In this document: positions 33,979 to 41,967 of the stretch, piece after piece
Layout of the letters: each line of letters starts with the position of its first letter
Numbering within the stretch: position 1 is the stretch's first letter
Source of the DNA: PLanc-01 sp034678485
GTDB taxonomy: Bacteria; Planctomycetota; Phycisphaerae; Sedimentisphaerales; Anaerobacaceae
NCBI GenBank assembly: GCA_034678485.1
Contig: JAXDBU010000105.1
Location: 1-64,000 of the forward strand
Direction of reading: 5' to 3'
DNA: 64,000 nucleotides
Translations under genes and position numbers: made by a program
The notes under the pieces: generated by a model
Seen by the model: the letters and a program-made list of their open reading frames with translations, nothing else
Told to the model about the DNA's origin: nothing
Database searches by the model: none

Positions 33979-34585
33979 CTGTGTTCTCCAAATAGGCGTC
34001 CGGGGCATTCTCGATAATCCGGATCACTTCGTTGATCGCCCGTTCCAGGTCGTCGTTGACCACCATATTATCATAACATAGCGCCGCGGCGTCGATTTCG
34101 TTCTGTGCGGCGCGAAGCCGACGGGCGACCACCTCGCCGCTCTCGCGACCGCGACGGCCGATCCGATCCGCCAGCGTCTGCGGACTTGGCGGCATGATGA
34201 AGATCATCACCGCCTGCGGATAGATCGCCTTGACCTGGCGACCGCCTTGGACATCGATCTCCAGGATGACAGTCCTGCCGGCTGCCAGGGCCTCATCGGT
34301 CTTGTCGCGAGGCGTTCCATAGAGGTTGCCGAAGACCTCGGCGTATTCCAGGAACAAACCTTCCTCAATTCGTCGGCGGAACTGCTCCTGCGAGACGAAC
34401 CAGTAATCCCGGCCGTCCCGCTCGCCCGGCGCCCGAGGCCGAGTCGTCATCGAGACGCTCAGATAGCTGTCCGCGAGCCGACCCATCACCGCCTTGGTGA
34501 TCGTGCTCTTGCCGACGCCGGAGGGCCCGCTGATGACAATCAGCCTGCCGCGAGCTTTCTTCGTTGGGTTGTCTGCCTGAGCCAT
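33956..34585 (-). CDS. gmk: Guanylate kinase
   Basis: A 209-aa kinase converting GMP to GDP with ATP. P-loop VISGPSGVGKSTITKA is at about residues 18-33, followed by SVSMTTRPRAPGERDGRDYW and FLEYAEVFGNLYGTP (GMP-binding site), and EIDVQGGRQVKA. RIGRRGRESGEVVARRL is the lid region. The start ATG overlaps the yicC stop (TGATG), and the 3' end overlaps rpoZ by 23 bases, so the three genes are translationally linked. Normal length with a basic N-terminal extension. Confidence 0.95.
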   Translation of the reverse strand: MAQADNPTKKARGRLIVISGPSGVGKSTITKAVMGRLADSYLSVSMTTRPRAPGERDGRDYWFVSQEQFRRRIEEGLFLEYAEVFGNLYGTPRDKTDEALAAGRTVILEIDVQGGRQVKAIYPQAVMIFIMPPSPQTLADRIGRRGRESGEVVARRLRAAQNEIDAAALCYDNMVVNDDLERAINEVIRIIENAPDAYLENTDAGRTQE

Positions 34586-35469
34586 CACTCGATGTTCTGA
34601 ATCTGCTCCTTGAGGCGCTCGATGCAGCATTTGACGTCCACGACGCACCTGGCGATGCCGGCATCGGCGGCTTTGCTGGCCACCGTGTTGGCCTCGCGGA
34701 GCATTTCCTGGCTGAGGAAATCCAATCGTCGACCGGCTTGCCCGTCGGTCTCACAAATCTGTCGAAACTGCTGCAGGTGGGCATCGAGCCGGGCGATCTC
34801 CTCCGAGATGTCCGAGCGGTCCGCGAGGATGGCCACCTCCCGCGCCAAGGTCTGCTCGTCGAGCTTGAGTTTCGCTTCCGCCAGCAGCTCTTCCACGCGC
34901 CGACGAAGCCGCTTGGCGTATTCCAGGACCACGGAGCCGCTCCGCTGACGGATGGTTTCCAGCTCCTGGAGGATCACGGCGCAGTGCTTCTCGAGGTCCG
35001 CCTGAAGGAAGCGGCCTTCCGCCTCCCGCATTCGCTGGAGCTTGTCGAGCGCCTCGGCAGTCAGGCGGGTCACGAACTGCCTGATCCGGGTGCTGTGCTC
35101 CTCGTCCGGTTGCACGGGCTGAACAATCCCCGGCAATTCCAGCAGTCCCGCCAGATCGATGGTCCCGGTCACCCCCACGGCGGAGCTGATCGTCTTGAGA
35201 CGCGACAGAATGGACCCGAGCGCGGCCTCATCGATCTCGAACAGGGCGCTGGCGGAGACTCCCTTGAGTCGAAGCACATAGTTGACCGTGCCGCGGGACA
35301 GGCGTTTCCGCAGCTCCCTGTCGATATCCTCTTCAAGGAACGTGGCGCCTTCCGGCAGCTTGATGATGGTCTTGAGGTATCGGTTGTTGACAGTCTTGAT
35401 CTCGACGGCATAGGAAATGCCTTCGAGCTCGCCGATCGCCTCACCGTACCCCGTCATGCTGTTCAGCAT
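34585..35469 (-). CDS. yicC: YicC family endoribonuclease
   Basis: A 294-aa protein with the family opening MLNSMTGYGEA and EIKTVNNRYLKTIIKLPE, and the closing block RRLDFLSQEMLREANTVASK plus DVKCCIERLKEQIQN. YicC proteins are hexameric metal-dependent RNases (E. coli YicC acts on small RNA RyhB). The conserved position before gmk and the 1-base overlap indicate an operon. Length is typical. Confidence 0.93.
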   Translation of the reverse strand: MLNSMTGYGEAIGELEGISYAVEIKTVNNRYLKTIIKLPEGATFLEEDIDRELRKRLSRGTVNYVLRLKGVSASALFEIDEAALGSILSRLKTISSAVGVTGTIDLAGLLELPGIVQPVQPDEEHSTRIRQFVTRLTAEALDKLQRMREAEGRFLQADLEKHCAVILQELETIRQRSGSVVLEYAKRLRRRVEELLAEAKLKLDEQTLAREVAILADRSDISEEIARLDAHLQQFRQICETDGQAGRRLDFLSQEMLREANTVASKAADAGIARCVVDVKCCIERLKEQIQNIE

Positions 35470-35525
35470 CGCTATTCACTCTCAAAGATGCGGGCAGCGT
35501 CCAAACCGGATGTGCAGTCGGCGGT

Positions 35526-36005
35526 TCACTCGACGCCGGACCCGCCTGCACCGGTAGCGTCGGTCGGCTGCTGCGAACCGGATTGTGTCGTCGCAGGCTC
35601 TGTGGGGGTCGGCTCGGGTGCCGGAGCTGTTTGCTCGGTCCCTGCCGCCGGAGTGCTCCCTGCAGGCTGTTCCGCAGGCGTCGGAGCGGCCGAGCCTGCC
35701 TCGCTCGTCGTCGCAGCCGGGGTCTCGGCGCCGTAATCGCTGACGCTCGGTCGGAAGTACTTGGCCATCAGGACCGCCAGACCAAGAAAGACAGCGACCA
35801 GGCCGATAGTGACCCAGGTAAGGAAGTCGCCGGTCTTGGAGCCCAGCAGGCCGCTGGCCATGCCGCCGCCGAAGGCGCCGCTCAGCCCGCCGCCGCGGCC
35901 CTTCTGGATCAGGATCACCAGGATCAGGATGATCGAGACCATCACGAACAGGACGGCCACGAACTTCATCAGAATGCCAACTGCCAACAGAGGTAAGAAA
36001 GTCAT
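35526..36005 (-). CDS. secG: Protein translocase subunit SecG with long Pro/Ala/Thr tail
   Basis: A 159-aa protein. Residues 1-85 are SecG: two membrane helices with the cytoplasmic loop LVILIQKGRGGGLSGAFGGG between them. SecG helps SecYE move proteins across the membrane. The rest (about 90-159) is a Pro, Ala, Thr, Ser and Gln-rich tail absent from E. coli SecG; similar low-complexity tails occur in some planctomycetes and cyanobacteria. It lies between tpiA and yicC, a common neighbourhood (tpiA-secG). Confidence 0.9.
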   Translation of the reverse strand: MTFLPLLAVGILMKFVAVLFVMVSIILILVILIQKGRGGGLSGAFGGGMASGLLGSKTGDFLTWVTIGLVAVFLGLAVLMAKYFRPSVSDYGAETPAATTSEAGSAAPTPAEQPAGSTPAAGTEQTAPAPEPTPTEPATTQSGSQQPTDATGAGGSGVE

Positions 36006-36102
36006 AAAGACGCCTCAAAAACAAACTCGTCAGTCATGCCGGCCTAAGCAGGCGGTTTTCTTGTCATATCCGAACGAACGGTGTATCCCTGCCGGGACGT
36101 CG

Positions 36103-36870
36103 TCACACGGCGGCGGCCTGGATGATCTTCACGAAGTCATCGACCTTGAGACTGGCGCCGCCGACCAGGAGGCCGTCGACGTCTTCCTGGGCCATCAGGT
36201 CTTTGGCATTGCCGGCGTTGGCGGAGCCGCCGTAGAGGATGCGGGTCTCGTCGGCCAGCTTCTGGTTGAACATCTCGGCCAGCAGACGACGAATGAACAC
36301 GTGCACTTCCTGCGCCTGTTGCGGCGTGGCGGTCCGGCCGGTCCCGATGGCCCAGACAGGCTCGTAAGCAATCGTCACGGCGGACATCTTGTCCTCGCTC
36401 AGGCCGGCCAGACCCGTCTGGAGATGCCGGGTGACCACGGCTTCCGTCTGCCCTGCGTCCCGCTCATCGAGCATCTCGCCGACGCAGAGGATGGGCAACA
36501 GGCCGCCGCCCAGGGAGGCCGTCAACTTCCTGCCCACGAGCTCGTCTGATTCCCCGAGGACGTGACGGCGCTCGGAGTGTCCACAGAGGACGTAGGTGCA
36601 GCCGACGTCCTTGAGCATCGCCGGGCTGATCTCGCCCGTGAAAGCGCCTTTGGGCTCGATATAGACATCCTGGGCGCCGACCGCGATGCCGCCGGCGCTG
36701 GTGGCTTTCACCACCGATTGCAGGTACACGAACGGCGGGATCAGGGCCACGTTCACCTTGTCGCCGGCCAGGCCGGATGCGCCCCGCGTCACGCCCTGCG
36801 CCAATTCCACGCTGGAGCGACTGTCCGTGTTCATCTTCCAATTGCCGGCTACGAACGGCTTTCTCATCAT
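36103..36870 (-). CDS. tpiA: Triosephosphate isomerase
   Basis: A 255-aa TIM barrel interconverting dihydroxyacetone phosphate and glyceraldehyde-3-phosphate. Active residues are all present: Lys in VAGNWKMN, His in CGHSERRHV, Glu in AYEPVWAIGTG, and the phosphate loop YGGSANAGN with GGASLK. Two adjacent ATGs start it; AGGAG fits the second slightly better. pheA is 44 bases upstream and secG follows. Confidence 0.96.
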   Translation of the reverse strand: MMRKPFVAGNWKMNTDSRSSVELAQGVTRGASGLAGDKVNVALIPPFVYLQSVVKATSAGGIAVGAQDVYIEPKGAFTGEISPAMLKDVGCTYVLCGHSERRHVLGESDELVGRKLTASLGGGLLPILCVGEMLDERDAGQTEAVVTRHLQTGLAGLSEDKMSAVTIAYEPVWAIGTGRTATPQQAQEVHVFIRRLLAEMFNQKLADETRILYGGSANAGNAKDLMAQEDVDGLLVGGASLKVDDFVKIIQAAAV

Positions 36871-36914
36871 TGTCTCCTATGGTCCTTCAGAACTCCCGTA
36901 CTGTCCAGGTACTC

Positions 36915-37985
36915 CTACAGCACTTCCTTGGCCTGGGGAAAACTCCCCAGGGTCGAGAGCTGGAGGCAGTGCTGCCGGGCCTCCTGGAGCCCCCTCTGCA
37001 CACGTTCCTCCGTCCGATGGCCGAGGAAATCGACGAGGAAATGGTATTCCCATTCGCGCTTCTTGCTCGGCCGGGACTCGATATTGGTCAGGTTGATATT
37101 GTATTTCTTGAATGTCTCCAAAACGTCCGCCAGGGCGCCGGCCTTGTGGGCGGTGCTGAACACGATGGACGTCTTGTCCTCGCCGGTCGGCCGGGCGTCC
37201 TCGCGACTGACCACGAGGAACCGCGTCACGTTGTTGGCGATGTCCTCGATGTTCTCGCAGACCACGTTCAGCCCGTACAGCTCGGCCGCCACTTTCGAGC
37301 CGATGGCCGCCGCATAGGATTCCTCCGCCGCCATCTGGGCCGCCTTGGCCGACGAGGCCACCGCAATCGTATTGGCCTCCTCGAACGTCGAGGCCAGCCA
37401 GTTGCGACACTGCGCAAACACCTCCGGCTTCGAGTAGATCCTCTCGACTTCTTCCAACGTGCAGTTGGCCAGCAGGTTGTGATGGATCGACATCAGCACC
37501 TCGGCACAGATCTTCACGTCGGTGTCGACCAGAGCGTCGAGGGTCTCGATCACGCCGCCGCCGGTGGAATTCTCGACCGGCACGATCCCCAGATCGCAAT
37601 GGTTCTTCGAGATCTCGTCGAAGATGCCGCGAATGTCCGCCAGCGGCTCGTACTCGACGCTGCGACCGAACTTCAGCATCGCCGCGGTATGACTGAAGCT
37701 GCCCCCCGGGCCCAGGTAGGCGATTCGAAGCCGTCTCTCCAGCACGAACGAGCCGCTCATCATCTCCCGCCAGATCGCGACGAGCGTCCGGTCGGGCAGA
37801 GGCCCCTTGTTGCCCTTCACGACTTTGTCCAATACCTGTTTCTCGCGGTCGGGCGCGTAGATAGGGCGCTCGGCCTGTGTCTTGAGCTGGCCAATCTCCA
37901 CGACGACTCTTGCCCGCTCGTTGAGCAGATCTACGAGCTGTACATCGATCTCGTCGATTCGTTTTCTGAGTTCTTCCAGCGACAT
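36915..37985 (-). CDS. pheA: Bifunctional chorismate mutase / prephenate dehydratase
   Basis: A 356-aa P-protein for phenylalanine synthesis. Residues 1-80 are an AroQ chorismate mutase (LEELRKRIDEIDVQLVDLLN, RPIYAPDREKQVL). Residues about 86-265 are prephenate dehydratase: AYLGPGGSFSHTAA, GIVPVENSTGGGV, the catalytic NNVTRFLVV (Thr-Arg-Phe). Residues about 275-350 are an ACT domain, with NLTNIESRPSK for phenylalanine feedback binding. Start ATG 37985 has no clear ribosome site. It appears cotranscribed with tpiA and secG. Confidence 0.95.
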   Translation of the reverse strand: MSLEELRKRIDEIDVQLVDLLNERARVVVEIGQLKTQAERPIYAPDREKQVLDKVVKGNKGPLPDRTLVAIWREMMSGSFVLERRLRIAYLGPGGSFSHTAAMLKFGRSVEYEPLADIRGIFDEISKNHCDLGIVPVENSTGGGVIETLDALVDTDVKICAEVLMSIHHNLLANCTLEEVERIYSKPEVFAQCRNWLASTFEEANTIAVASSAKAAQMAAEESYAAAIGSKVAAELYGLNVVCENIEDIANNVTRFLVVSREDARPTGEDKTSIVFSTAHKAGALADVLETFKKYNINLTNIESRPSKKREWEYHFLVDFLGHRTEERVQRGLQEARQHCLQLSTLGSFPQAKEVL

Positions 37986-38180
37986 ACTGTGAGCCCGGCT
38001 TTGTAAAAACTCTCTTTCTTAGCACAATTCCCCTGATTCGTCAACGAATTTCACTGTGCCGCTGGAATATTGCGTGCAATAGCGGGCATGCACCCGCTCC
38101 CCACGAACTCTGTGAACGGTGGTTGACCGCAGCCGCCGGGCGATGCTATGCTGCTGCAAACCAGCCAAGGGAGGTCATAG

Positions 38181-38714
38181 ATGTTGCGCTTTACGGTTTT
38201 TCGGACCAAGTGGGGCTTTTTCGGCTTAGCGGGCACGGACGATACCCTGGCCCGGACCTCTTTGCCAATCGCCGATCGGGACGCAGCAGCACACAGATTG
38301 CTTCTCGCTCTGAAGTCCGCCGACGACGATCTCCGGCGTGATCCAGGCATCCTCCCAAGCCTCCAGGAACGGATCATCGCCTATTTTGAAGGTGAAAACG
38401 TTGATTTCAGCACCGATCCCCCTCTGCTGCTGGACCACGCGACAACATTCGCTCGCAGAGTGCTCTGTGCCTGCCGAACGATACCCTATGGTCGGACAAG
38501 GACTTACAGCGATCTGGCTGAACAGGTAGGCTCGCCGGGGGCCGCCCGGGCCGTTGGCAGCGTCATGGCCTCCAACCCGATTCCCCTGCTCATCCCTTGC
38601 CACCGCGTCCTCCGCACCGACGGCGGGCTCGGCGGATTCTCCGCCCCCGGCGGAACGGCCGTCAAACAGAGGATGCTCGAACGCGAGCGGTCGCCGAACC
38701 CCTGCCGGGCATAG
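38181..38714 (+). CDS. ogt: Methylated-DNA--protein-cysteine S-methyltransferase
   Basis: A 177-aa suicide DNA-repair protein that moves O6-methyl from guanine to its own Cys. The acceptor motif is LLIPCHRVLRTDGGLGGFS, preceded by the helix-turn-helix GRTRTYSDLAEQVGSPGAARA with the Arg finger. The N-terminal domain is short and Ada/Ogt-like. GGGAGG six bases before ATG 38181 is a strong ribosome site. Divergent from pheA and convergent with the ankyrin gene. Confidence 0.94.
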   Translation: MLRFTVFRTKWGFFGLAGTDDTLARTSLPIADRDAAAHRLLLALKSADDDLRRDPGILPSLQERIIAYFEGENVDFSTDPPLLLDHATTFARRVLCACRTIPYGRTRTYSDLAEQVGSPGAARAVGSVMASNPIPLLIPCHRVLRTDGGLGGFSAPGGTAVKQRMLERERSPNPCRA

Positions 38715-38838
38715 ACCATCCTCCTGGCTCGCAGCGCCGAACTGCGCCCTGATCAGTGTCTGGATCGACACGGGTGAACGCGCCCTTACCCGTGATACGG
38801 ACTTGGAATGGTCCGTACACGGTGGGTACTTGCGCCGT

Positions 38839-40293
38839 TCATCGTCGCGGGCGACGAGTGGTCTGCGTCCCCTGCTGAGTGCCCTGCTGCATGGTGTTCA
38901 TGCCCGCTCGCTCCTGGAGTCGCTGGTTCCTCTCGTCCTCCTCTGTCCATTTCTCTACGATCTTGGCGATTCGTTCCTCGCGAAGCATCAGGAGCGCCAT
39001 GATAGTGGTCTGCGTCTTGGTGGCCTTCTCTTCGACGGCCAGCTTGTGTACGGCCGCATACTCGACGATATCGAGCGTGTGTGTGGCGGTGAGGAGGTCG
39101 GCCTTGTTCTCAGCGGTGGCCGCCAGCCATGCCTGCATCTGGGCCTGCGTATCAGCGGTCAGTTCGGGCTCGGCCGGCTCGGCGGATGAAGCCCGCCGGC
39201 TCGATCTGGCCTGCGGATTGGTCGTGCCGTACGGGTCCTGGACGCCGCCTGCCCCGGTCGCAGACCGGCCGCGGGCGCCGCGACCTGTCATGCCCCGGCC
39301 TCGGGCCGTCGCATCCCGGGTCTCCTGAAGGGTCTGTCGCCGCTGTTCCCGCAATTCTGTGCCGATCTGTTCATATCGCTTCTTCCTGGCAGTAACCAGG
39401 TCGTCAACCGCCTTGGTTGTCTTGGCGGCGCGCTCCTCGGTAGCCAGACGCTTGACGAGTGTCATCTCCTCATCGAACTGTTTCTGGACCGCCCGAATCA
39501 GCAGCGTGCGATTGTCGGTCCGTCGAACGATCCAAGCCCGTTCCTCGCTCTCGCTGTTGGCATCGATGCCTTTCAAAGGGATCTCGAGTGCAGGGTACTT
39601 GGCCAGGTCTGCACGGATGACATTCGGGTCGATCACGAAATCGGGGGGCAGTTGCGACTGGTCGCCCACGACTTGTGTGGTCTGCTGGGGGCCCCCGGGA
39701 TTGCCATAGGGGTTGAACGGGTCGTTCACTACGGGCACCGTTCCGCCGTGCTGTTTGAGCAAATCCTCGATCTCCGGCACAGTCCTCCGTTGCTGCGCCA
39801 GGCTCAGCGGCGTCTGGCCCGCGCTGTTCGTGGCGTTTACGTTCGCACCGGCATTGATGAGCGACTCGACGATGTCCACCCTGGCGGCCTGCACCGCGGA
39901 GTGCAGGGCCGTCCAGCCAGGTCGGTTCTTCAACTCTGTGTCCGCCTTCGCGGCCAGCAACAAGTCGACGATCTCCTTCTGCCCGGAGACGCAAGCCATG
40001 ATCAGTGTGGTCGAACCGCTTGAATCCTTGGTATTCGGATTGGCGCCCCCTTCCAGCAGCGCCTTGACGGCTTCCACCTGAAAGGACTCTTGTGCTCGCT
40101 TCAGCGGTGTGTACCCGAACGCATCCAGTGCGTTGAGGTCGGCCTTCTTCTCAACATACTGCTTGATCTGGTCGACGTCGCCGGCCGCCGCTGCGTCGTG
40201 CAGCGATTTCGGCGCATTCTGTGCCGTGGCGACCGTCGTACCCGCCCACACGAACACAAGCAAGCCTGCCGCAAACATCTTTGTCTGTCTCAC
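38839..40293 (-). CDS. Exported ankyrin-repeat protein
   Basis: A 484-aa protein with an N-terminal signal peptide (GLLVFVWAGTTVATAQN). Residues about 28-190 are four to five ankyrin repeats, such as FGYTPLKRAQESFQVEAVKA and GWTALHSAVQAARVDIVESL. After a linker come a helical region rich in Arg/Glu (about 255-350), an RGRGMTGRGARGR stretch, and a final coiled coil. Ankyrin repeats bind proteins; the ligand is unknown. GTG start at 40293 with AAAGGA ahead. No operon partner. Confidence 0.8.
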   Translation of the reverse strand: MRQTKMFAAGLLVFVWAGTTVATAQNAPKSLHDAAAAGDVDQIKQYVEKKADLNALDAFGYTPLKRAQESFQVEAVKALLEGGANPNTKDSSGSTTLIMACVSGQKEIVDLLLAAKADTELKNRPGWTALHSAVQAARVDIVESLINAGANVNATNSAGQTPLSLAQQRRTVPEIEDLLKQHGGTVPVVNDPFNPYGNPGGPQQTTQVVGDQSQLPPDFVIDPNVIRADLAKYPALEIPLKGIDANSESEERAWIVRRTDNRTLLIRAVQKQFDEEMTLVKRLATEERAAKTTKAVDDLVTARKKRYEQIGTELREQRRQTLQETRDATARGRGMTGRGARGRSATGAGGVQDPYGTTNPQARSSRRASSAEPAEPELTADTQAQMQAWLAATAENKADLLTATHTLDIVEYAAVHKLAVEEKATKTQTTIMALLMLREERIAKIVEKWTEEDERNQRLQERAGMNTMQQGTQQGTQTTRRPRR

Positions 40294-40588
40294 GGAACAT
40301 CCTTTTCAACGCTGTTACACGGGTTGCGAAGCCGCGCCGTCATGTGGTGCGACCCCCTGCCATTATACACCATGCCCGAACACGCAAGCAGAAAAAAGGA
40401 ACTCTGCCTGCTCCTTTGCCCGCCTTCGTCCTGGCTTTTCGACGGGGATTCGGGTATGATAGGCTATCGCGGAATCCTGAACCGATCCCCGCAGACGGCG
40501 CCAGCGGAGTACACGCAGGACCGCACGGGACGACAAACCGCCTGCTGGAGATGCCCGGGGTTCGCGAGCGGCTTTTCGAGAGGGGACG
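40294..40588. other. Intergenic region upstream of ankyrin gene and transposase remnant
   Basis: About 295 bases between divergent features. A TATGAT near 40457 could be a -10 for the transposase remnant but has no good -35. No gene seen. Confidence 0.3.
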
Positions 40589-40920
40589 ATGCCCAGACAA
40601 CCACGAACGGTGATCGCGCAGTGCACGCACCACGTCACCCAACGCGGCAACAACCGCCAGGACGTCTTTTTCGTCGAACCGGACCGCCGGGCCTATCTGG
40701 CCTATCTCCGAGAGGCAGCGATTCGCTTCTCTCTTCGTGTGCACGGTCGCACCGGTCATTCCTGGCAGGATCGCTTCTTCTCCTGCCCCCTCGACGACAT
40801 GCACCTCTGGCGGACCCTGGCCTATGTCGAGCGCAATCCCGTCCGGGCGCACCTGTGCTCCAAAGCGCGGGAACGGCGATGGAGCAGCGCCGCCGCCCAT
40901 TGCGGCGCGGACGACCCGCG
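40589..40920 (+). pseudogene. REP-associated (Y1/IS200-like) transposase remnant lacking HUH motif
   Basis: The N-terminus (PRTVIAQCTHHVTQRGNNRQ then DVFFVEPDRRAYLAYL) and C-terminal piece (HSWQDRFFSCPLDD, TLAYVERNPVRAHLC) match REP-associated tyrosine transposases, with the catalytic Tyr probably in AYVERNP. Between them, right after RFSLRVHG, the segment that should contain the metal-binding P-N-H-V-H is missing, so the domain was shortened by about 25-35 residues. After about residue 110 the frame runs on into unrelated sequence to 41251. It cannot transpose. Related proteins act on REP hairpins like those seen between genes here. Confidence 0.72.
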
Positions 40921-41247
40921 AGACGATCCCAACACGCAAAGCCGACCACAACAGACAATCCATCCTGTTCTTCACACGGAGACCAACCATGAGAACTCCG
41001 CTCCAGGCATCTGCCAGTTGCGTAGGGCGGGCTGTGCCCACCAATGTCCCACCCGTCGAGAAGACGGATCGGTGTGCACAGCACACACTACAGGACCACT
41101 CCAGAACCGCCAATCATCCCCCCATATTCGCATCCTCTTCGCCTCCATCGCCCTTCTTATCTTAGACCCTATGTATATACTATCTATCTCCATACTTGAT
41201 GGGGTCTGTCCCCCTTATGCAAGTACCATTAGAAACGAAGGAACACG

Positions 41248-41532
41248 ATGACGGACGAAAAAGCCGAGCAAATCACGCAGCAACAACTCAAGCAGGCCAT
41301 GAAAGCGTTCAAGAAGCGTCTGAAGCTGACCCGCCTCGATGCGGAGTCCAGTCTCGGCGGCGGCCCATTCAGCAGCGGTCGCGGCTCCGGCATCGTGGGC
41401 ATCCAGCCGCCAAACCAGTACCCGCGAGAGGTCTGGGACAAGCTCGTGGAGATGGGCAGGCTCCGGCGGGTCGGAGGGGGACTCTATGAACTGGCACAGG
41501 ATCCAAACGCGCCGCATCACGACATGGAGTGA
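41248..41532 (+). CDS. Small conserved-looking hypothetical protein
   Basis: A 94-aa soluble protein: basic helix TQQQLKQAMKAFKKRLKLTR, then a glycine-rich stretch SSLGGGPFSSGRGSGIVGI and QPPNQYPREVWDKLVEMGRL ending in a small basic-acidic turn. The helix plus GIQPP segment has the feel of a conserved family, but I cannot name it and see no catalytic residues. GAAGGA five bases before ATG 41248 supports translation. It follows a defunct transposase. Possibly a nucleic-acid-associated small protein; that is a guess. Confidence 0.62.
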   Translation: MTDEKAEQITQQQLKQAMKAFKKRLKLTRLDAESSLGGGPFSSGRGSGIVGIQPPNQYPREVWDKLVEMGRLRRVGGGLYELAQDPNAPHHDME

Positions 41533-41967
41533 GCTGCCGCGAGAAAGGAGGCCGGACGCGCGCGAACGGGTGATGCCGCGCGCATCCGGATCGCGTTTCA
41601 GAGAATAGGGCGGGCAATTCCTCCTCCTTCGTACGCAGACGAGATTCGGGTTTAGGACGCTCCGCCCTATTTCGCACGAGAGAATGAGAAAGAGCTGAAT
41701 TCCCAATCGCACCCGTTTGACGAAATCAGTACACCCGCTCCTATAGGACGTACCGCCTGAGTCGGCATACACACTCTCTGTACCATCTTACGATCTGCTT
41801 ATCAGACGACAAGAAGAAAACCTCCATTACCCCCAGATTGCCGTAGCAGTGCAGTTTGAATGGCGATTCGCTGGACACCTGCTTATTGACATCGATAACC
41901 GTGGTGCGAGTGCTTCTGCCGCACGCAAACGTGCCCTTCCGGGCATAGGAAATGCGTTGGCCGGTGT
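41533..41967. other. Intergenic region without recognised gene
   Basis: About 435 bases between convergent genes. Open frames here lack ribosome sites and family resemblance; nothing further seen. Confidence 0.35.
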
